Shown: in pieces, positions 8,680 through 17,737 of the stretch | Layout: every line of letters begins with the position of its first letter | Numbering within the stretch: the first letter of the stretch is position 1 | Source: an uncultured Erythrobacter sp. | Lineage (GTDB): Bacteria; Pseudomonadota; Alphaproteobacteria; Sphingomonadales; Sphingomonadaceae | NCBI GenBank assembly: GCA_947499505.1 | Contig: CANMOQ010000002.1 | Span: 930,001-994,000, forward strand | Reading direction: 5' to 3' | Length of the DNA: 64,000 nucleotides | Notes under the pieces: model-generated | What the model was told of the DNA's origin: nothing | Databases searched by the model: none | Seen by the model: only the letters and a program-made list of their open reading frames with translations | Made by a program: the position numbers and the translations under genes

Positions 8680-9048
8680 ATGGCGAATGATGACGAAAAG
8701 ACCTTCGATGAACTCTATCCGGCGCGGCGGTTACTGGGGCTCATCGCCGACAAGTGGACGCCGATTATCATGTTCTGCCTGGCATCGGGAACCACGCGGT
8801 TTGGCATGATGCATCGGCAGATTCCCGGCCTCTCAAAGAAAATGCTGACGCAAGTGCTAAGGCGTCTAGAGCGCGACGGCATGGTCCATCGAACTGTATA
8901 TCCAGTAGTTCCGCCGAGGACGAAATACGAATTGACCGACTTGGGACGACGTCTCCACGAACCTGTTGCGCATCTGTGCCGCTGGGCGGAGATAAATACG
9001 GATGCTCTCGATCAAATCGATGAGGCCCGCGCTGAAAGTGGTAGCTAA
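8680..9048 (+). CDS. HxlR-family winged-helix transcriptional regulator
   Basis: The protein has 122 residues from ATG 8680. A TTG 21 bp upstream would extend it into the operator, so it is less likely. The HxlR domain is complete: LLGLIADKWTPIIMF (helix 1-2), RFGMMHRQIPGLSKKMLTQVLRRLERDGMV (recognition helix) and the wing VPPRTKYELTDLGRRL. Many HxlR proteins carry a sensing cysteine just before the LIxxKW motif (CPVxRAL). Here that position reads YPARRLL, so cysteine-based sensing at that site is absent. Two other cysteines occur (MFCLA and HLCRW). It probably represses or activates the divergent redox operon, its own gene and the antiporter at 3476. Confidence 0.88.
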   Translation: MANDDEKTFDELYPARRLLGLIADKWTPIIMFCLASGTTRFGMMHRQIPGLSKKMLTQVLRRLERDGMVHRTVYPVVPPRTKYELTDLGRRLHEPVAHLCRWAEINTDALDQIDEARAESGS

Positions 9049-9358
9049 GACAGTTTCGCTGCGCATGAGCGCCCAATCCCAAGCCAGTTCCGTTGGTCCA
9101 GGTCTTTTGAACAGATTGAATGGCAGACAAGCCGGCACATCCTGAGTCGGAGATTACCGGAGGATCGCTCTCGGCACGTTGTTTGATAGTCTGCGATACT
9201 ATTGCTGCGAAACGAATGCCGATGTTCCGGAGCTTTCGTTGATCCTTTCTCCTCGTTTGGTATGGGGTTCGGCCGACTCGACGTAGGCGCCTTCTGGCGC
9301 CCCGAGGCGCTGTAGGTCCTTACTCCGAGAGCACGTCACATAGCGCTAAATCGTTGCG
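9049..9358. other. Intergenic region between converging genes
   Basis: This 310-bp stretch lies between the converging hxlR-type gene and the RND pump gene. No gene is seen. GGCGCC is repeated at 9286-9291 and 9296-9301 and can pair as a short GC-rich hairpin, but no T-tract follows on either strand. Confidence 0.4.
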
Positions 9359-12300
9359 TTAATCACTTTGCGTCATCCGCTTAAACCGGTCGACCGCCCG
9401 CATCTGCAGGATCGCTAGTGCTGGAATCAACAGCTGCAACATGATTGTGCCGAAGAGCACGCCGAAACCGAGGCTCGCCGACATTGGGATCAGAAATTGC
9501 GCTTGCAGACTCGTTTCGAAGGTTATGGGAGCGACCCCGAGAAACGTAGTTAGCGCAGTCAGCATAATTGGTCGGAATCGGCTTTTCGCCGCAGCGACGA
9601 TGGCTTCGACACGATCCATTCCCCGAGCCAGATTCTCGTTGAGAAAGTCGATCATAACCAGCGAGCCGTTTATGATGACTCCTGACAAAGCAATAATCCC
9701 GAACATGGAGAGAATGCCTACGGGTATGCCAAGAAGAAGATGTCCGAACAAAGCGCCGATCATTCCAAAAGGTATGGCCGCCATGATGATGAAGGGCTGC
9801 ACGTAGGATTTGAACGGAATAGCCAAGAGTGCGTAGATTGCGATCAAAGCGAGACCGAAGGCCACGCCGAGATCACCGAAGCTTTCAGCCTGCTCTTCCT
9901 GCTCCCCTCCAAACTCCACGATCAGTTCAGGATAATCGCGCTCGATTTGCGGCAGAATATCGCTCCGCAGGACACGAGCCACTTCCTGCCCGGTAATAAC
10001 GTCGGCTTCCACATCTCCGGTTATCGTTGTAACCTGCTGACCGCCTTCGCGCCGGATGACAGAGGGGGACTGACCGAACGACACGTCGGCCAAAGCCGAA
10101 ACCGGGGCTTGACCTCCCCCGGGGAGCTGTATCTGATACTGTTCGATATCCGCGATTGAGTTGCGTTCTTTTTCGGGCAGCGTGACGTAGACGCGGACAT
10201 CTTCACGTCCACGCTGGACGCGAACTGCTTCGGAACCGAAAAAGGCAGCGCGGACTTGACCTGCGAGATCCTGTACGGACAGGCCTAGGGTGCGTGCCTC
10301 GGGCCGCAGTGACAATTCGATCTCCTGCAGACCGGCGTCGCGATCGCTTTCGATGTCGTAAACGCCCGCAATGTTGTCCAACGCGTCCATAAGCCGACTA
10401 GAAGCCCTTTCGAGCGCGGCGTCATCGGGATGGGTGAGGCGGATGGCCACCGGAGCTCCAAACGACACCAGAGACGAACTGATCGAGTAGGATCGCGCTT
10501 CTGGCACTTCGCCCACCTCTTCGCGCCACACTTCTTCGAAATCTATGGCGTTGATGTTTCGGTCATCTGCTGAGACGAGACTGTATTCGATTGCTGCGAC
10601 ATTGGGGCTCAGCGATCCACCAGCGCCGCCGGCCGGAGTACCACCGCCTCTCGAGAGCCCGATGGTTGTGTAAGTAGAAAGAAGAGGATTATCACCCCCG
10701 TTCATTTCCGTCACCCGAGTTAGCGCGCGCTGCCCGGCGGCCTCGATCCGCTCGGCAACCTCGGCTGTCCGTTCAATCGTCGTACCTGCTGGCATCTCCA
10801 GCTGTGCCACGATCGTGTCGCCTTCGATCTCTGGAAAGAATTGGAACTTCAGAATGCCGCCAGGAATGAGCGCGGCAAAGACGATCAGCAACGCAACACC
10901 GCACGCGAGGATGAAATACGGCATCGCGACTGCAAAACGAACCGCTTGATCGAGCGGGCCGTCCACGAAGCGCCGAAAGCTCACATCCACTCGCCTTTGC
11001 ACGCGCTCGAAGAATCGAGTCACACGATTTTTGGCTACCGCCCCGTGCGCGGGAAGGTGACTAAGGTGGTGTGGCAGTACGAGGAGTGCCTCAACAAGTG
11101 ACAAGGCAAGCACAGCCACGACGACCACTGGAATATCGGCAAGGATGTTCCCGATCGCCCCGCCGACTGCAAACAGAGGCGAGAACGCTGCCATCGTAGT
11201 TGCCACCGCGAAAATCACCGGAACGACAACGCGCTGAGCACCTGCGATCGCGGCACCCATTCCTGAGCGCCCGCCCTCTCGCTCGGCATAGATGTTCTCG
11301 CCGACCACCACCGCATCGTCGACCACAAGGCCTAGCGCGAGGATAAATCCGAACAAGGAGAACATGTTGATGCTAGATCCGGCCAGCGAGAGTAGAAAGA
11401 TCGCACCAACGAAAGTGACCCCGATGCCGACAGCGGTCCAGAAGGCAAGCCGGATGTCCAGAAAGAGCGTTAGCGATATCAATACGAGTATTAGGCCGAG
11501 GATTGCATTTTCGATGAGCAGGCCGAGGCGATCAGCCAAAAGTTCGCTGTCGTCGTTGTAGATACCGTATTGGATTCCTGGCGGCAGCGTTTGACCAAAG
11601 TTCTCTTCCAGATGCACTTTTACCGCGTCGGCGATATCAAGAACGCGGTCGTCGCTGGTCCGGTAGACGTCGACAAAGGCGACGGGCTGGCCGTTGTAGC
11701 GCGCGATCAGTTCATCTTCTTCGAAACCGTCTCGAATCTCGGCCACATCGGCTAACCTGACGATGCTGCCGTCTTGCTGTGCGATCAGCACGATGTCTTC
11801 AAAATCTTGCTGGTCGTAATTCTGTCCGAGTGTCCTGACCCGCACTTCTTCGCTTTGGGTTTCGATTGAACCAGCCGGCTGATCGAGGCTCATTGTCCCA
11901 ATTGTGCGCGAAATGTCGGTGAGGCTCAGACCGAGTGCCTGCAGTGTATTCTGTTCAACCTCGACGAAAATCTGATAGTCGCGAACGGCGCTGGTTTCGA
12001 CATAACTAATTTCCGGCAAAGCAGACAGAGAGTCTTCGAGGCGATAAGCGGTTTCTTTAAGCGTCCGTTCCGCAACGTCTCCGTAAAGCGCAATGCGAAG
12101 TACGGTCTGGCGTGTCGTCAGTTCACGTACATCCGGTTCTTCGGCTTCGTCGGGGAAGGTCTGGATCTGGTCAACCTCACCTTTGACGTCATCCAGCGCG
12201 CGCGACATGCTGGTGCCCAACTCGAGTTCGACGTTGACTGTTCCGACGCCCTCGCTCGCAGTTGAAGTGATATCCTTGACGCCCTCGACCGAATTTACGG

Positions 12301-12577
12301 CTTCTTCGACGCGCTGGACGATCGATTCCTCGATCTCTTCCGGGGTCGCTCCTGGATAGACCACGCTTACGGAAATTGTGTCGAGACTGCTTTCAGGGAA
12401 AACCTCTTGGACAATGGTGTTGTAGGAATAGAACCCGGCGATTATCATCGCCATCATGAGCAGGTTCGCGGCTACGCCGTTGCGCGCCATGAAGCCAATC
12501 GTACCTCGCCGGTCGCGTGCTGGTTCCCGCTCCTCGTCAGGTGAAGGACCGGATGTTGTGTCCGATGAATTGCTCAT
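9359..12577 (-). CDS. RND efflux pump, inner-membrane transporter subunit (AcrB/MexB superfamily, HAE type)
   Basis: At 1072 residues it has the usual length for an RND permease. The first membrane helix is followed by FPESSLDTISVSVVYPGATPEEIE, the typical start of the periplasmic pore domain. The second half has the proton-relay motif GLVVDDAVVVGENI in TM4, with the Asp-Asp pair, and the duplicated periplasmic domain. The GGxxGGSLSP loop near residue 650 varies in this family. It is last in an operon of outer-membrane factor, membrane-fusion protein and RND pump. Its start overlaps the preceding stop by 4 bp. It is proton-driven and probably exports hydrophobic compounds; substrates are unknown. 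No regulator gene is directly adjacent. Confidence 0.93.
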   Translation of the reverse strand: MSNSSDTTSGPSPDEEREPARDRRGTIGFMARNGVAANLLMMAMIIAGFYSYNTIVQEVFPESSLDTISVSVVYPGATPEEIEESIVQRVEEAVNSVEGVKDITSTASEGVGTVNVELELGTSMSRALDDVKGEVDQIQTFPDEAEEPDVRELTTRQTVLRIALYGDVAERTLKETAYRLEDSLSALPEISYVETSAVRDYQIFVEVEQNTLQALGLSLTDISRTIGTMSLDQPAGSIETQSEEVRVRTLGQNYDQQDFEDIVLIAQQDGSIVRLADVAEIRDGFEEDELIARYNGQPVAFVDVYRTSDDRVLDIADAVKVHLEENFGQTLPPGIQYGIYNDDSELLADRLGLLIENAILGLILVLISLTLFLDIRLAFWTAVGIGVTFVGAIFLLSLAGSSINMFSLFGFILALGLVVDDAVVVGENIYAEREGGRSGMGAAIAGAQRVVVPVIFAVATTMAAFSPLFAVGGAIGNILADIPVVVVAVLALSLVEALLVLPHHLSHLPAHGAVAKNRVTRFFERVQRRVDVSFRRFVDGPLDQAVRFAVAMPYFILACGVALLIVFAALIPGGILKFQFFPEIEGDTIVAQLEMPAGTTIERTAEVAERIEAAGQRALTRVTEMNGGDNPLLSTYTTIGLSRGGGTPAGGAGGSLSPNVAAIEYSLVSADDRNINAIDFEEVWREEVGEVPEARSYSISSSLVSFGAPVAIRLTHPDDAALERASSRLMDALDNIAGVYDIESDRDAGLQEIELSLRPEARTLGLSVQDLAGQVRAAFFGSEAVRVQRGREDVRVYVTLPEKERNSIADIEQYQIQLPGGGQAPVSALADVSFGQSPSVIRREGGQQVTTITGDVEADVITGQEVARVLRSDILPQIERDYPELIVEFGGEQEEQAESFGDLGVAFGLALIAIYALLAIPFKSYVQPFIIMAAIPFGMIGALFGHLLLGIPVGILSMFGIIALSGVIINGSLVMIDFLNENLARGMDRVEAIVAAAKSRFRPIMLTALTTFLGVAPITFETSLQAQFLIPMSASLGFGVLFGTIMLQLLIPALAILQMRAVDRFKRMTQSD

Positions 12578-13968
12578 TCAGCGCGGCCAGCAGTCGTTGG
12601 CGTTGGAGACGAAGAAGCCGCGCTGCTGTTCTTTTCCCGCGCACTGCCATCAGCTCGCGCAATCCGAACCGCCATCCCCTCGACTGGCGCACGCAAGGCG
12701 CTGGTCACCAACTGACCGCCTTCCGCTATGGTCGGATTAGCCACTAGTGCTCGTGTGTCGGTACGTTGCAAGACGCGCACCTTCAGGATTTCGAGCTTTC
12801 CGTCGCGGACCACCCATATCTCGTTGCCTGGACGCAGAGCGCTGGGTGGAATACTCGCATATTGTTCCACGGTACCGCCAGTGAGCCCTACTTCGACAAA
12901 GCTGCCCAGCAACAATGGTGGCCCACTTTCTGACGATGGGGCAGTCTCGTCTTCCCTATTTGCAACCAGTGCTCCGCCTCGGTCGGGGGAGGGTACCCGT
13001 ACCAGTACTTCGATCTGCCTGGTCTGGGTGTCGCGCAAACGGTTGACCCGGGCGACGACGGCATCCCAGCGGTACGTTCGCCCGTCAAAATTGAGATAAA
13101 CCGAAGCCGGGCTTCCTGCCCTACCGGTCAGAAGGCCAGGCACCAGAGCTGCATCCTTCTCGGAAACCGACATGCGAACTTCATAAGCGCCGGAAGCAAT
13201 GAGAGTGCCCAGGCTCTGGCCCGGCTGCACTATCGCGCCGATGGCCACGGTTTCACTTTCAACAATGCCCGAGAATGGCGCGACCACTCTCGTGCGCTGC
13301 AACGCGAGACGAGCATCCGAGAGGCTAGCTCCGGCGCGTTCGCGTGCGGCCCGCGCCGAGCGCAGTTGCGGCTCGCGTGTCGCCAAGCGATTAATTGATG
13401 GCGATTGTCTCGGTGCACTGTCGGAAGCAGGAGTCTGCGTTGACGATGCGGCTTCGCGGCCCGCGAGTCTGTTGGGCGGCAAGATGCGCGACGCATAATC
13501 GGTCTCGTCGATTGTCCCGACAAACGATTCGGATGCGCCGTTTCGATTGGAGAACCGTTCGATTTCTTGCCGAGCAAGTTCAACCTCTTCTTCTGCCTGA
13601 AGCACCGCGACATCTTGCGCGGCCACATCGGCCTGCGCGGTGCGTACCCGGTTTCGATAGTCACGGTCGTCGATGCGGATAAGTGTTTCGCCTTGTCCTA
13701 TCTGGCCGCCCACTGTGAAACGCGGATGCACGTAAGCGACGCGGCCACCAACTTCGGCGGCAATAACAACGCTTTCGCGCGGTTCTACTGTGCCCGACGC
13801 AAAGACTTCGATAGGGCCGGAACCGGGTTCGAGAGCCACCACCTGGACCAGCGACGCCTGCTCTTCCTGCGGGTCTTGCTCGGGCTCAGGCCTAAACAGG
13901 AAAAACGCTGCCGCGATCAGCAGTGCGCCTCCCAATACCATCAATGAAAGCCGCGCTTGTCTGCTCAT
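12574..13968 (-). CDS. RND efflux membrane-fusion protein (HlyD/AcrA family)
   Basis: The 464-residue periplasmic adaptor has one N-terminal membrane anchor (LSLMVLGGALLIAAAFFLF). The lipoyl half-motifs are VVIAAEVGGRVAYVHPRFTVGG near residue 68 and TRVVAPFSGIVESETVAIGA near residue 230. Between them is an alpha-helical hairpin with an unusually Ser/Pro-rich insertion (about residues 165-205). It bridges the pump at 9359 and the outer-membrane factor at 13965, overlapping each gene by 4 bp. The C-terminus is a Ser/Thr/Pro-rich tail that is probably disordered. Confidence 0.92.
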   Translation of the reverse strand: MSRQARLSLMVLGGALLIAAAFFLFRPEPEQDPQEEQASLVQVVALEPGSGPIEVFASGTVEPRESVVIAAEVGGRVAYVHPRFTVGGQIGQGETLIRIDDRDYRNRVRTAQADVAAQDVAVLQAEEEVELARQEIERFSNRNGASESFVGTIDETDYASRILPPNRLAGREAASSTQTPASDSAPRQSPSINRLATREPQLRSARAARERAGASLSDARLALQRTRVVAPFSGIVESETVAIGAIVQPGQSLGTLIASGAYEVRMSVSEKDAALVPGLLTGRAGSPASVYLNFDGRTYRWDAVVARVNRLRDTQTRQIEVLVRVPSPDRGGALVANREDETAPSSESGPPLLLGSFVEVGLTGGTVEQYASIPPSALRPGNEIWVVRDGKLEILKVRVLQRTDTRALVANPTIAEGGQLVTSALRAPVEGMAVRIARADGSAREKNSSAASSSPTPTTAGRAE

Positions 13969-15518
13969 TCGCTATCCTCAACCTGTGCCGGAACGGTAAG
14001 TGGTCTCATTTCGAGCGAGCGGACATCGTCGTTCAAAGTCCAATCTCCACCAAGGGCGCGATGCACACCCAGCCTCGCCAGGGCTGCATCGCGCGCAGCC
14101 GCTGAAAGGCTAGCCTCAATCTGAAATACGGCGCGCTGCGCATCGAGGAAAGACACATACGTTCCCACCCCGCTTGCGAAACGGCGTGACTGGATGTCGA
14201 GAGATGCCTGCGCCTCCTCGAGCTGCGAATAGATCAACAGGTAGCGCTGCCGTTGCTCTTCGTAATCCTCCAATGCCGACACCACTTCGCCATGCGCGCG
14301 AAGCACGGTGCGCGCATAGATCGCAGCGCGCTCGTCATAAGTGGCACGTGCGGAGGCAATCCCGGCCGAAATTCGCCCTGCATCGAATATCGGTGCGGTC
14401 AGGTTGGCTGCCAGTGAGGCGAGCCATTTGTCGGCAATATCAAGTACGCCGCCCGGGCTATCGGATTGTGTTCCCAAAGAACCTGAAAAGCTCAGTCTCG
14501 GAAAACGCTCCGCCTTTCTCGCTCCGATGCGCAGCCGAGCGCCCTCAAGCCGTTCCCATGCGGCAGCGACATCCGGACGCTGCGCAAGAATGTCGATCGG
14601 TAAACCGGTCGGGACGGGGTCGAAGTTCAGTCTTGGTCGCAAGCTGCGATCAAGCTTGGCGCGTATTTCGCCAGGTGTTTCACGCAGCTGCAATGCCAAT
14701 CTGGTCTCGATTTGTTGCAACTGGCTTTCGCGTGTGGGCAACGAAGCCTGGGTGTTACGCAAATCCTGTCGTATTTGGTAGACCTCGAAACTCTGGGCGA
14801 GACCGCGTGCAAACCTCTCTTCGGTCTGCTCTGCACGCTCCGCAAGCAAATCGCCAGTCAGCAGCGTAAGTTGTATTTGTCTCCGAGCGTCGACAATTTC
14901 GAAATAGGCGCGGATCGCTTCTGCCGCACTCGCGAGCTGAATAGCGTGGTAATCAAATTCTGCTGCCTTTGCATCGGCGACTGCGGCCAGAAAATCATTT
15001 CTCACACGTCCGAAAAGATCGAGCTCGTAGGATGCACCAAGGCTGGTTGAATAGGTCTGAATCTCTAGCCGGTCGGACGTGCCGTTAGTCGCTTGGTCGC
15101 CTCCATTGTCTCCGGTCTGGGGATCATCGAGATTGCCACTCTGTTGACCACCCGAAGCCCCGAAACCCGAACCGGCTGTCGGAGAGTTCGAATACGACGC
15201 TCCGCCTGAGCCATTGAGACCAGGAAACAGGCTAGCTCGTGCTTGGCGTGCCTGAGCGTTGGTGCGCGCCAACCGCGCCGCCGCTTCCAATATATCGAGA
15301 TTGTCCTGTAGCGCCTCTTCAACAACTTCATTGAGAACGGGATCTTCAAAAACCTGCCACCAAGCTGTCGGAGCATAGCTACCTTGGATTTGGTGGTCAC
15401 GATAATCGTCAGGCAAGTCTGCCGCGACCTGCGGTGCCATTGTTTCAGGAGCTAGCGATATGCAGCCAGCAAGAGATATACTGGCAATGGCCGCCGTCCA
15501 CATTCGCGTTGTGCGCAA
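13965..15518 (-). CDS. RND outer-membrane factor, NodT-type lipoprotein
   Basis: This is an outer-membrane channel (TolC/OprM/NodT family) with two repeated coiled-coil halves. The proposed start is TTG 15518: AAAGG lies 7 bp upstream and the result is a short lipoprotein signal (RTTRMWTAAIASISLAGC) with lipobox LAGC. The next ATG at 15503 would remove the basic n-region, and longer frames add a sequence unlike any signal peptide. The NodT hallmark ETMAPQVAADLP follows the cysteine, and residues such as TGLPIDILAQRPDVAAAWERL are typical of the family. It is first in the efflux operon and forms the exit duct for the pump. Confidence 0.9.
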   Translation of the reverse strand: MRTTRMWTAAIASISLAGCISLAPETMAPQVAADLPDDYRDHQIQGSYAPTAWWQVFEDPVLNEVVEEALQDNLDILEAAARLARTNAQARQARASLFPGLNGSGGASYSNSPTAGSGFGASGGQQSGNLDDPQTGDNGGDQATNGTSDRLEIQTYSTSLGASYELDLFGRVRNDFLAAVADAKAAEFDYHAIQLASAAEAIRAYFEIVDARRQIQLTLLTGDLLAERAEQTEERFARGLAQSFEVYQIRQDLRNTQASLPTRESQLQQIETRLALQLRETPGEIRAKLDRSLRPRLNFDPVPTGLPIDILAQRPDVAAAWERLEGARLRIGARKAERFPRLSFSGSLGTQSDSPGGVLDIADKWLASLAANLTAPIFDAGRISAGIASARATYDERAAIYARTVLRAHGEVVSALEDYEEQRQRYLLIYSQLEEAQASLDIQSRRFASGVGTYVSFLDAQRAVFQIEASLSAAARDAALARLGVHRALGGDWTLNDDVRSLEMRPLTVPAQVEDSE

Positions 15519-15744
15519 CGGGCGACCTTTACTTGAAGCAGCAACCCAAGGGACGGGGAAGGGCAAATTTCGAATCGTGAATTTCCAGTCATGTGGTGCA
15601 TCCGGAATTCTGCTGCATCCAGGATATTTCGTTCGAGCGAACGGATACGGAGTCCTCATCCGATTGGCAATATCTGGCAGAGTGCTCGCAAAGGATACTT
15701 ATCGAGTACTCTACGTCATGAATGAAGCGTGTTTAGCACCTCGA

Positions 15745-16176
15745 TCAGCAATCACTTACTCGCTTGCCAGTGTAGGATACCGTCGCCTTGAAGAAACCGG
15801 CTTTCATCTCTCCGCTCATATCGAAGCTGGTAGAAGTTCGGCTCCCAGCCATCTTTGTGGTCATCTTTCCCATCGGCCCCGAACAGGTCATAGTGGCGTT
15901 TACTTGGTTCGCTCCACTGAATTTCACGTTCGAGAGAGTGCATCGCCTCTCACCAGTCGCTTCGTTAACGCCCGCCGCAACCAAAGAGCTGCCAAGGCGC
16001 GCCTTTTCCTCCATCGCGAAGCAGATACGATTTTTTTGTGGGGCCATTTTTCTCGGAGCGCCGGTAACTTTCCTTTCGAACTGCCATAAACCCGCGCTGA
16101 AGGTGTCGCGATCACTTGTGGTGCCAGTCAGGGCAATGGCAAAGCCAGGTACAAGAATTGCGTAGATTTTTTTCAT
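15745..16176 (-). CDS. DUF3617 family small exported protein
   Basis: The 143-residue protein begins with a signal-like hydrophobic segment (MKKIYAILVPGFAIALTG). It has the DUF3617 pattern: a GLWQF block near residue 30, conserved cysteines at ICF, RRCTL, MTCSG and the C-terminal SDC, and alternating beta-strands. DUF3617 proteins are periplasmic in many proteobacteria and have no established biochemical role. Its start codon overlaps the stop of the EF-hand gene by 4 bp, so the two form an operon, and calcium- or stress-related envelope function is a guess from that context. A minus-strand promoter for the efflux operon would lie in the 226 bp downstream of this gene. Confidence 0.75.
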   Translation of the reverse strand: MKKIYAILVPGFAIALTGTTSDRDTFSAGLWQFERKVTGAPRKMAPQKNRICFAMEEKARLGSSLVAAGVNEATGERRCTLSNVKFSGANQVNATMTCSGPMGKMTTKMAGSRTSTSFDMSGEMKAGFFKATVSYTGKRVSDC

Positions 16177-16973
16177 TCGGAATCTCCGTTTTCAACCGTA
16201 TCTTCGGTAGGCGCATTCTCCGGAACAGCGCCGCCCGGCGGCAGGATTGGGCGCTGCCCCGGAGCGCCCATTGGCCTTTCGGGCATTTCATTGAAGGCAA
16301 GAAACCCGTCGGAGTTCGTGTCGAGGGCATTGAAGCGCTGACGCTGAAACGTCTGAAGTTCCTCAACCGATACCTTGCCGTCGTAGTTTCTGTCCGACGT
16401 GGCGATGATCGTTGCGTTCAAAGGCTGAACCAGTAACCTCAGGAACTGTGATCGACGTCCGTTGCCGAAGTCAAACGGCAGGCTGTCAGGCACTATTGAT
16501 TTATCGACCCGCGCTGCAGCGCTATCCGAAAAGACTTGGGATCCCATGCCGCGCTGCCAAGCGGAAAATTCCGATATGTCGATTGACGCATCGCCATTGC
16601 TGTCAATCTCTTCGAATCGGGATGTGATCGCTTCCTGCGCCAACGCATCGAGCTGTTCGCGAAGTTCGACGATCGTCAAATAACCATCGCGATCTATATC
16701 TGCTCGGCGATGCTGTTTCTCGACGATTTCATCAATTACTTTGATCGGCAGGGGCTTTGGCGGTTTCGGCATTTGTGGCTTCATACGGCCACCCGGAGGC
16801 ATGCCACCAGGTGGCATGCCTCCAGGCGGACGGCTTTGAGCATGAGCCGGGCTGAAAGTGGGATCGACTGGAGGTAGCCCGGCAAGAGCCAAAGCAAGCA
16901 GGCCGATAGCGGCAGAGTCGCATAGTTTTCCGCTCATCTTGCCTACTTTTTTCGAAGGTTTTGTTTCCGTCAT
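16173..16973 (-). CDS. Exported EF-hand calcium-binding protein
   Basis: The protein has about 266 residues from ATG 16973. ATG 16937 (MSGKLCDSAAIG) is an equally plausible start directly before the signal peptide, which ends PAHAQS. A low-complexity Pro/Gly/Met stretch (three PPGGM-type repeats) follows. Four EF-hand loops can be read: DIDRDGYLTIVE, DSNGDASIDISE, DRNYDGKVSVEE and DTNSDGFLAFNE, all with Asp at loop position 1 and Glu at position 12. It should bind Ca2+ in the periplasm. It is transcribed divergently from an ECF sigma factor gene, with a perfect 14-bp palindrome between them, and overlaps the downstream DUF3617 gene. Confidence 0.82.
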   Translation of the reverse strand: MTETKPSKKVGKMSGKLCDSAAIGLLALALAGLPPVDPTFSPAHAQSRPPGGMPPGGMPPGGRMKPQMPKPPKPLPIKVIDEIVEKQHRRADIDRDGYLTIVELREQLDALAQEAITSRFEEIDSNGDASIDISEFSAWQRGMGSQVFSDSAAARVDKSIVPDSLPFDFGNGRRSQFLRLLVQPLNATIIATSDRNYDGKVSVEELQTFQRQRFNALDTNSDGFLAFNEMPERPMGAPGQRPILPPGGAVPENAPTEDTVENGDSE

Positions 16974-17065
16974 TGTGTCCAAGGTTATGTGGTCGGCCAA
17001 GTCCGGCCCGTTCAGGCCTTCCAACAACAAGACGCAACGTGACCAGCAAACCCTTCGCAGAAAAT

Positions 17066-17079
17066 TTCGTTCGAACGAA
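17066..17079. promoter_or_regulatory. Perfect 14-bp palindrome in divergent promoter region
   Basis: TTCGTTCGAACGAA is a perfect palindrome. It lies between the EF-hand gene (minus) and the sigma factor gene (plus), about 77 bp before the sigma start at 17156. Position and symmetry suggest a regulator-binding site, but no matching copy was noticed elsewhere in the window. Confidence 0.4.
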
Positions 17080-17155
17080 CAAAGTCAACGCTGGTTCACG
17101 TTGGACCCTTCATTCCGCTGTTGCAGGTGCAAATGGAAAAAGCGCGGAACAGCCA

Positions 17156-17737
17156 ATGATCGACCCGCCCAAACGAAGCGAAGATGAACTGCTCAGGCGG
17201 ATTGCAGCGCGCGATGTCTTCGCTTTTGACAGCATTGTGAAAGAAAATACGGCGACGATATACAAGTTGGCTTTTCGCTTGTTGCTCGATAGTCACGAGG
17301 CCGAGGACGCTTGCCAGGAAGTCTTCGCCAAACTTTGGACTTGCGCCGGTCAGGCAAATGGTCCCGCTGAAAACCTTCTTGGGTGGCTCCGGACGGTGTG
17401 TACGAGGATTTGTCTCAATAAATTGAGACTAAGGAGGCCACTGCTGGTCGAGGAATTGCCAGAGCAGATTGATGAAGCTCCACTAGCGGACGAGTTGCTT
17501 GAACGCGAAGCCGAAACAAAACGCCTCGCGCTCTGTTTCGAAAATCTGACCTCTCCGCAACGGGTTGCCATCGTGCTCACCTATTTCGAGGAGCTTCCCA
17601 ACAAAGACGCAGCTGACCAAATGGGGGTAAGCCTGAAGGCATTTGAATCGACACTCGGTCGCGCGCGGCGAAGTTTGGCAGGATTGCTAAAAGCAGCAAG
17701 CGAACAAGAAGCTCGTTTAGAAGGAGCAGCGCGATGA
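17156..17737 (+). CDS. ECF-type RNA polymerase sigma factor
   Basis: The protein has 193 residues from ATG 17156. The open frame extends 195 bp further upstream, but that part overlaps the palindrome and the divergent gene's leader and has no sigma-like sequence. Region 2 is AFRLLLDSHEAEDACQEVFAKLW and region 4 is LTSPQRVAIVLTYFEELPNKDAADQMGVSLKAFESTLGRAR, an ECF layout with no region 1.1 or 3. The downstream gene overlaps its stop by 4 bp and encodes a single-membrane-span protein, the usual place for an anti-sigma factor. The EF-hand/DUF3617 operon opposite may be a target (inference). Confidence 0.88.
   Translation: MIDPPKRSEDELLRRIAARDVFAFDSIVKENTATIYKLAFRLLLDSHEAEDACQEVFAKLWTCAGQANGPAENLLGWLRTVCTRICLNKLRLRRPLLVEELPEQIDEAPLADELLEREAETKRLALCFENLTSPQRVAIVLTYFEELPNKDAADQMGVSLKAFESTLGRARRSLAGLLKAASEQEARLEGAAR

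Noticed and set aside
9286-9301. GGCGCC pair as a terminator after the HxlR gene
   Set aside because: The stem is short and no T-tract follows on either strand.
15460-16089. Long plus-strand frame opposite the efflux and DUF3617 genes
   Set aside because: It is antisense to two better supported genes and has no recognisable protein pattern.
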